Assembly: GCF_000427805.1 (NCBI RefSeq)
Contig: NZ_ATYS01000027.1
Span: 1-64,000 of the forward strand
Source of the DNA: Budvicia aquatica DSM 5075 = ATCC 35567
GTDB lineage: Bacteria; Pseudomonadota; Gammaproteobacteria; Enterobacterales; Enterobacteriaceae
Direction: 5' to 3'
DNA: 64,000 nucleotides
Positions 57,744 to 64,000 of this stretch are shown piece by piece. How positions within the stretch are numbered: the first letter of the stretch is position 1; each line of letters begins with the position of its first letter. The notes beneath the pieces are model-generated. The model made no database searches and was not told the origin of the DNA. It saw nothing but the letters and a program-made list of their open reading frames with translations. A program made the position numbers and the translations under genes.

Positions 57744-58166
57744 TTACATCAATTTCTTGGTCAACTCAATTACGCGCAGTTTTGCAATCGCTTTGCTTAG
57801 CTCTGCGGATGCCTGTGCATAATCTACGTCACCATGCGAATTACGGATATGTTCTTCCGCTTTGCGCTTGGATTCCATTGCCCGGGCTTCATCAAGATCC
57901 TGTCCGCGGATAGCAGTATCAGATAAAACGGTGACTATAGTCGGTTGGACTTCAAGAATACCACCGGATAGGTAGATAAACTCTTCATCACCGTCAACCT
58001 TAACAATGCGAATCAGGCCCGGCTTGATGGCAGTGAGCAGCGGCGTATGTTGAGGAAAAATACCCAACTCACCTTCGCTACCCGTCACCTGGATTTTTTT
58101 CACCTCGCCGGAAAATAAATTATTTTCCGCGCTGACTACATCCAGATGGAAAGTTGATACAGCCAT
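57744..58166 (-). CDS. atpC: ATP synthase F1 epsilon subunit
   Basis: 140 residues (E. coli 139). The N-terminal beta-sandwich has [20 protein letters not shown] and [19 protein letters not shown], and a C-terminal helical hairpin follows. Epsilon couples the rotor to gamma and inhibits ATP hydrolysis. Last gene of atp. In E. coli glmU follows nearby, but here about 15 kb of other genes intervene. Confidence 0.96.
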   Translation of the reverse strand: MAVSTFHLDVVSAENNLFSGEVKKIQVTGSEGELGIFPQHTPLLTAIKPGLIRIVKVDGDEEFIYLSGGILEVQPTIVTVLSDTAIRGQDLDEARAMESKRKAEEHIRNSHGDVDYAQASAELSKAIAKLRVIELTKKLM

Positions 58167-58187
58167 GTCGCCCTCCTCATTGCACCA

Positions 58188-59588
<1,401 letters not shown>

Positions 59589-59600
59589 CTAAACCTAGCT

Positions 59601-60464
59601 TTAGACCGCTGAGGCTCCCGAGACAATCTCGGTGAGTTCCTGAGTGATGCTGGTCTGACGCGCTTTGTTATAAACTAACTGAAGCTCTTTAATCAGTTCG
59701 CCGCCGTTATCGGTTGCGGCTTTCATCGCTACCATTCGTGCAGCCTGCTCGCTAGCCAGATTCTCTACTACACTTTGATAAACCTGCGATTCGACATAAC
59801 GACGCAGCAGAATATCCAGCAGCGACTTCGGATCGGGTTCGTATAGATAATCCCAGGACTTATTTTTTAACTCTTCATCTTCTGACTTAGGCAACGGTAA
59901 CAGCTGAGTTATTTCAGGCGACTGAGACATGGTATTAACAAACTTATTGTTTGCCACATACAGTCGATCTAAACGACCTTCATCGAAAGCCTGCAACATC
60001 ACTTTTACCGGACCAATCAGTTCAGAAACTGAAGGGGCATCACCCATTCCGGTCACCTGAGCAACGATATTACCGCCGACCGATGAAAAGAAAGAAGCGC
60101 CTTTAGAGCCGATGATTGCTAAATCAACGCTAACGCCTTTATCACTCCAATCTTTCATTTCAGCCAACAGTTTTTTGAATAAGTTAATATTCAAGCCACC
60201 GCACAGGCCGCGGTCTGTAGACACCACCAGATAACCTACGCGTTTAACGTCACGATCATCCATATAAGGGTGCTTATACTCAAGATTACCTAAGGCAAGG
60301 TGGCTAATTACCTTGCGCATCATCTCAGCATAAGGACGGCTTGCTGCCATGCGATCTTGCGATTTACGCATTTTAGAGGCAGCGACCATCTCCATCGCTT
60401 TGGTGATCTTTTGCGTATTTTGTACGCTACCGATCTTACTTCGAATTTCTTTTGCGTTGGCCAT
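59601..60464 (-). CDS. atpG: ATP synthase F1 gamma subunit
   Basis: 287 residues, E. coli length. [20 protein letters not shown] at the N terminus, [18 protein letters not shown] in the middle and [20 protein letters not shown] at the C terminus are family signatures. Gamma is the central rotor stalk. It lies between atpA and atpD. Confidence 0.97.
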   Translation of the reverse strand: MANAKEIRSKIGSVQNTQKITKAMEMVAASKMRKSQDRMAASRPYAEMMRKVISHLALGNLEYKHPYMDDRDVKRVGYLVVSTDRGLCGGLNINLFKKLLAEMKDWSDKGVSVDLAIIGSKGASFFSSVGGNIVAQVTGMGDAPSVSELIGPVKVMLQAFDEGRLDRLYVANNKFVNTMSQSPEITQLLPLPKSEDEELKNKSWDYLYEPDPKSLLDILLRRYVESQVYQSVVENLASEQAARMVAMKAATDNGGELIKELQLVYNKARQTSITQELTEIVSGASAV

Positions 60465-60510
60465 ATCAGCTTCTCCTCACTACCTGGCGGCCCCTAAAGG
60501 CCGCTGGGTA

Positions 60511-62052
60511 TTACCAAGACTGGGTTGCCTTGAAGGTATCAAGGATAGATTTGAATCCAGCCTCGATCTCATCATTGTAGCCGCCAGTTTGGTTGATTTG
60601 CTGTAACAGCTCAGCGTGGTCACGCTCGGAAAAGGCTAACAGAGCCTCTTCAAAACTACCGATTTTATCTAATTCAACATCTTCCAGATAGCCACGTTCC
60701 GCTGCAAAAAGAACCAGAGCCTGGCTTGCTACAGACATAGGAGCATACTGTTTTTGTTTTAGTAGTTCGGTAACTTTCTGACCGTGGCTTAACTGCTTAC
60801 GCGTTGCATCATCTAAATCAGAAGCAAACTGGGAGAACGCTGCCAGTTCACGATACTGTGCCAAAGCAGTACGAATACCACCGGACAGTTTCTTAATGAT
60901 TTTAGTTTGTGCAGCACCACCAACACGGGATACGGAAATACCCGGGTTAACCGCTGGACGAATACCGGCGTTAAACAGGTTAGATTCTAGGAAGATCTGA
61001 CCGTCGGTGATGGAGATTACGTTAGTCGGAACGAACGCAGAAACGTCACCAGCCTGAGTTTCGATGATCGGTAATGCGGTTAAAGAACCGGTTTTACCTT
61101 TCACTTCACCCTTGGTAAATGCTTCAACATAGTCAGCGTTAACGCGAGCAGCACGTTCTAACAGACGGGAGTGGAGATAGAACACATCGCCTGGGAATGC
61201 TTCACGACCTGGCGGACGACGTAACAACAGAGAAATCTGGCGATACGCTACGGCCTGCTTAGACAGGTCATCGTAAATAATCAGTGCATCTTCACCGCGA
61301 TCGCGGAAATATTCACCCATTGCACATCCGGCATAAGGCGCCAGATACTGTAATGCGGCTGATTCTGACGCTGACGCAACCACAACAACGGTGTTTGCTA
61401 ATGCATTATGTTCTTCTAACTTGCGCACAACGTTGGCGATAGTTGAAGCTTTCTGGCCGATGGCCACATAAATACATTTAATGCCTGAGTCACGTTGATT
61501 AATGATCGCATCAATCGCCATTGCAGTTTTACCTGTCTGGCGGTCACCGATAATCAGCTCACGCTGGCCACGGCCGATTGGGATCATGGAGTCAACAGAC
61601 TTATAGCCAGTCTGTACAGGCTGGTCTACGGATTGGCGGTCGATAACACCCGGAGCGATGGCTTCAACAGCAGAGAAACCGTCATTTTCAACAGGTCCTT
61701 TACCATCGATAGGTGCACCCAGCGTGTTAACAACACGACCAAGCAAACCACGACCAACCGGAACCTCAAGAATACGACCGGTACATTTTACCTTCATGCC
61801 TTCAGCAAGATCGGTATATGGACCCATAACTACCGCACCAACGGAGTCACGCTCAAGGTTTAATGCTATCGCATAACGGCTGCCCGGCAGTGCGATCATT
61901 TCGCCCTGCATAACATCGGCTAAACCGTGAATACGAATGATTCCGTCACTAACGGAAACAATGGTACCTTCATTGTGAGCTTCACTCACAACGCTGAACT
62001 GAGCAATGCGTTGCTTGATCAGTTCGCTGATTTCTGTGGAATTCAGTTGCAT
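60511..62052 (-). CDS. atpA: ATP synthase F1 alpha subunit
   Basis: 513 residues, E. coli length. Walker [10 protein letters not shown], the block [20 protein letters not shown], and the arginine-finger region [17 protein letters not shown] are present. It forms the non-catalytic nucleotide sites of F1 with beta. Confidence 0.97.
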   Translation of the reverse strand: MQLNSTEISELIKQRIAQFSVVSEAHNEGTIVSVSDGIIRIHGLADVMQGEMIALPGSRYAIALNLERDSVGAVVMGPYTDLAEGMKVKCTGRILEVPVGRGLLGRVVNTLGAPIDGKGPVENDGFSAVEAIAPGVIDRQSVDQPVQTGYKSVDSMIPIGRGQRELIIGDRQTGKTAMAIDAIINQRDSGIKCIYVAIGQKASTIANVVRKLEEHNALANTVVVVASASESAALQYLAPYAGCAMGEYFRDRGEDALIIYDDLSKQAVAYRQISLLLRRPPGREAFPGDVFYLHSRLLERAARVNADYVEAFTKGEVKGKTGSLTALPIIETQAGDVSAFVPTNVISITDGQIFLESNLFNAGIRPAVNPGISVSRVGGAAQTKIIKKLSGGIRTALAQYRELAAFSQFASDLDDATRKQLSHGQKVTELLKQKQYAPMSVASQALVLFAAERGYLEDVELDKIGSFEEALLAFSERDHAELLQQINQTGGYNDEIEAGFKSILDTFKATQSW

Positions 62053-62064
62053 GCTCCAGTCCCC

Positions 62065-62598
62065 TTAAGACTGCAATACTTCAGTCAAGCGATCAAGACG
62101 GCCGCGAATGCTGCCATCTATCACCATATCACCCGCACGGATGATAATACCTGCCATGACAGACTTATCGATTTTGCAATTTAGCTTAACTTTGCGTGAC
62201 AAACGTTTTTCCATCGCAGTGGCTAAATTAGCCATCTGGTTGTCATTCAATGGAGTAGCAGAGGTGACATCCACTTCAATGGTTGACTCCTGTGCTGAAC
62301 GCAGTTGAATAAACTGTTCTAACACGTCAGGAAGTACGATTAAACGTCCATTTTCGGCCATGACCTTAATCAGGTTTTGACCATTTTCGTCGAGCTGTTC
62401 GCCGCATATAGCAAGAAACGTATTTGCTAAATGCTCCGGAGCCAATGCGCTTGATAACAAATCAGCGACTTGGTCATCACGGCTAACTTCAGCAGCAAAA
62501 CTCAGCATTTGCTGCCAGCGATCTAAACCTTGTTGCTCAACGGCAAAGTCAAAAGCTGCTTTGGCGTAGGGGCGAGCTACAGTAATAAATTCAGACAT
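62065..62598 (-). CDS. atpH: ATP synthase F1 delta subunit
   Basis: 177 residues, E. coli length. N-terminal helical bundle ([20 protein letters not shown]) and C-terminal [20 protein letters not shown] are typical. Delta anchors the peripheral stalk to F1. It lies 12 bases before atpA. Confidence 0.97.
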   Translation of the reverse strand: MSEFITVARPYAKAAFDFAVEQQGLDRWQQMLSFAAEVSRDDQVADLLSSALAPEHLANTFLAICGEQLDENGQNLIKVMAENGRLIVLPDVLEQFIQLRSAQESTIEVDVTSATPLNDNQMANLATAMEKRLSRKVKLNCKIDKSVMAGIIIRAGDMVIDGSIRGRLDRLTEVLQS

Positions 62599-62612
62599 CT
62601 GCCCCTCCCTCC

Positions 62613-63083
62613 TTACAGTTCAGCGACCAGTTTATCAACGATGTCGCTATTAGCAGCTTCATCCACGGAACGTTCGATAATTTTCTCAGCACCAGCAATC
62701 GCCAGCATAGCTACTTGCTTACGCAATTCTTCACGCGCACGTTTGCGTTCTGCGTCTATTTCAGCCTGAGCCTGAGCAAGAATCTTAGAGCGTTCTTGTT
62801 CAGCTTCAACTTTAGCTTCGTCGACTATTTGAGCTTTACGCTTATTAGCTTGCTCGATAATCACCTGAGCGTCAGCCTTGGCTTGAGCTAACTGGTCGGT
62901 CACATTGGCTTGCGCTAAGTCCAGATCTTTTTTAGCTCGTTCTGCAGAAGCTAAGCCGTCAGCAATTTCTTTTTGACGCTTTTCGATGGCACTGATAATT
63001 GGTGGCCATACGTACTTCATACAGAACCAGACAAACAGGACAAACGCTATCGCCTGGCCGAGGATTGTTGCGTTAATATTCAC
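62613..63083 (-). CDS. atpF: ATP synthase F0 b subunit
   Basis: 156 residues, identical length to E. coli. One N-terminal membrane helix ([20 protein letters not shown]) is followed by a long charged coiled coil rich in Ala, Glu and Lys. Two copies form the peripheral stalk. Confidence 0.97.
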   Translation of the reverse strand: MNINATILGQAIAFVLFVWFCMKYVWPPIISAIEKRQKEIADGLASAERAKKDLDLAQANVTDQLAQAKADAQVIIEQANKRKAQIVDEAKVEAEQERSKILAQAQAEIDAERKRAREELRKQVAMLAIAGAEKIIERSVDEAANSDIVDKLVAEL

Positions 63084-63136
63084 AGCACAATGCCTCTTTC
63101 TAATTTAACGATTTGGTGTGGTTTCAAAATCTAACG

Positions 63137-63394
<258 letters not shown>

Positions 63395-63423
63395 TCAGTT
63401 AAAACTTAGCAGGGTTGTGAATA

Positions 63424-64000
<577 letters not shown>

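Overview
The window is chromosomal DNA of a gamma-proteobacterium of the order Enterobacterales. It carries the enterobacterial core block pstSCAB-phoU, glmS, glmU and atpBEFHAGDC, all on the minus strand and with proteins very close to their E. coli counterparts. The adeP/yieH pair, mdtG, mglBAC and a Yersinia-type hemPRSTUV locus fit the same order. Moderate GC content, Yersinia-like palindromic intergenic repeats and the accessory genes suggest a relative of Budvicia, Pragia or Limnobaculum, but that placement is inference.

Layout. 1-1286: 3' part of a membrane-anchored protein whose coding sequence includes a (Pro-Glu)n hexanucleotide tract. 1312-6791: a Crp/Fnr-type regulator and a sugar-acid module (UxaA-type altronate dehydratase, ACS-family MFS carrier, mandelate-racemase-type enolase). 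7272-10994: adenine permease AdeP divergent from phosphatase YieH, then the efflux pump MdtG. 10991-13593: two permeases and a binding protein of a polar amino acid ABC importer, with no ATPase gene. 13846-15338: a zinc-ribbon-like hypothetical and zinT. 15812-22009: Fur-type site and hemPRSTUV. 22130-27169: a small secreted protein, then phoU-pstBACS with a double Pho box. 27602-32587: a 1661-residue autotransporter with an internal 912-bp tandem duplication. 32866-36406: nadV, nadM-Nudix and nrtR, with three matching 21-bp palindromes. 36452-42319: betT, glmS, glmU. 42621-50755: a compact six-gene operon described below. 51082-57622: LysR regulator, mglBAC, a hypothetical and a YafK/DpaA-type L,D-transpeptidase homologue. 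57744-64000: atpC to atpB, with atpB cut by the window end.

The least ordinary part is the operon at 42621-50755, inserted with other genes between glmU and atpC, which are neighbours in E. coli. In transcription order it encodes a LuxE-like acyl-protein synthetase, a LuxC-like acyl reductase, an extended SDR oxidoreductase, a penicillin-acylase-type Ntn amidohydrolase, an AmmeMemoRadiSam-type radical SAM enzyme and an LCAT-like lipase/acyltransferase. Most junctions are overlaps or gaps of 1-10 bases. No luciferase genes (luxAB) are present. It looks like a fatty-acyl activation/reduction pathway with two acyl-releasing or acyl-transferring enzymes and a radical enzyme; its product is unknown.

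Several regulatory circuits are readable from sequence: an almost ideal Zur box before zinT, a 7-1-7 Fur palindrome before hemP, four Pho half-sites before pstS, three putative NrtR operators, and a CRP-like site before mglB. Metal, haem, phosphate, NAD precursor and galactose uptake are therefore each next to their expected control sites.
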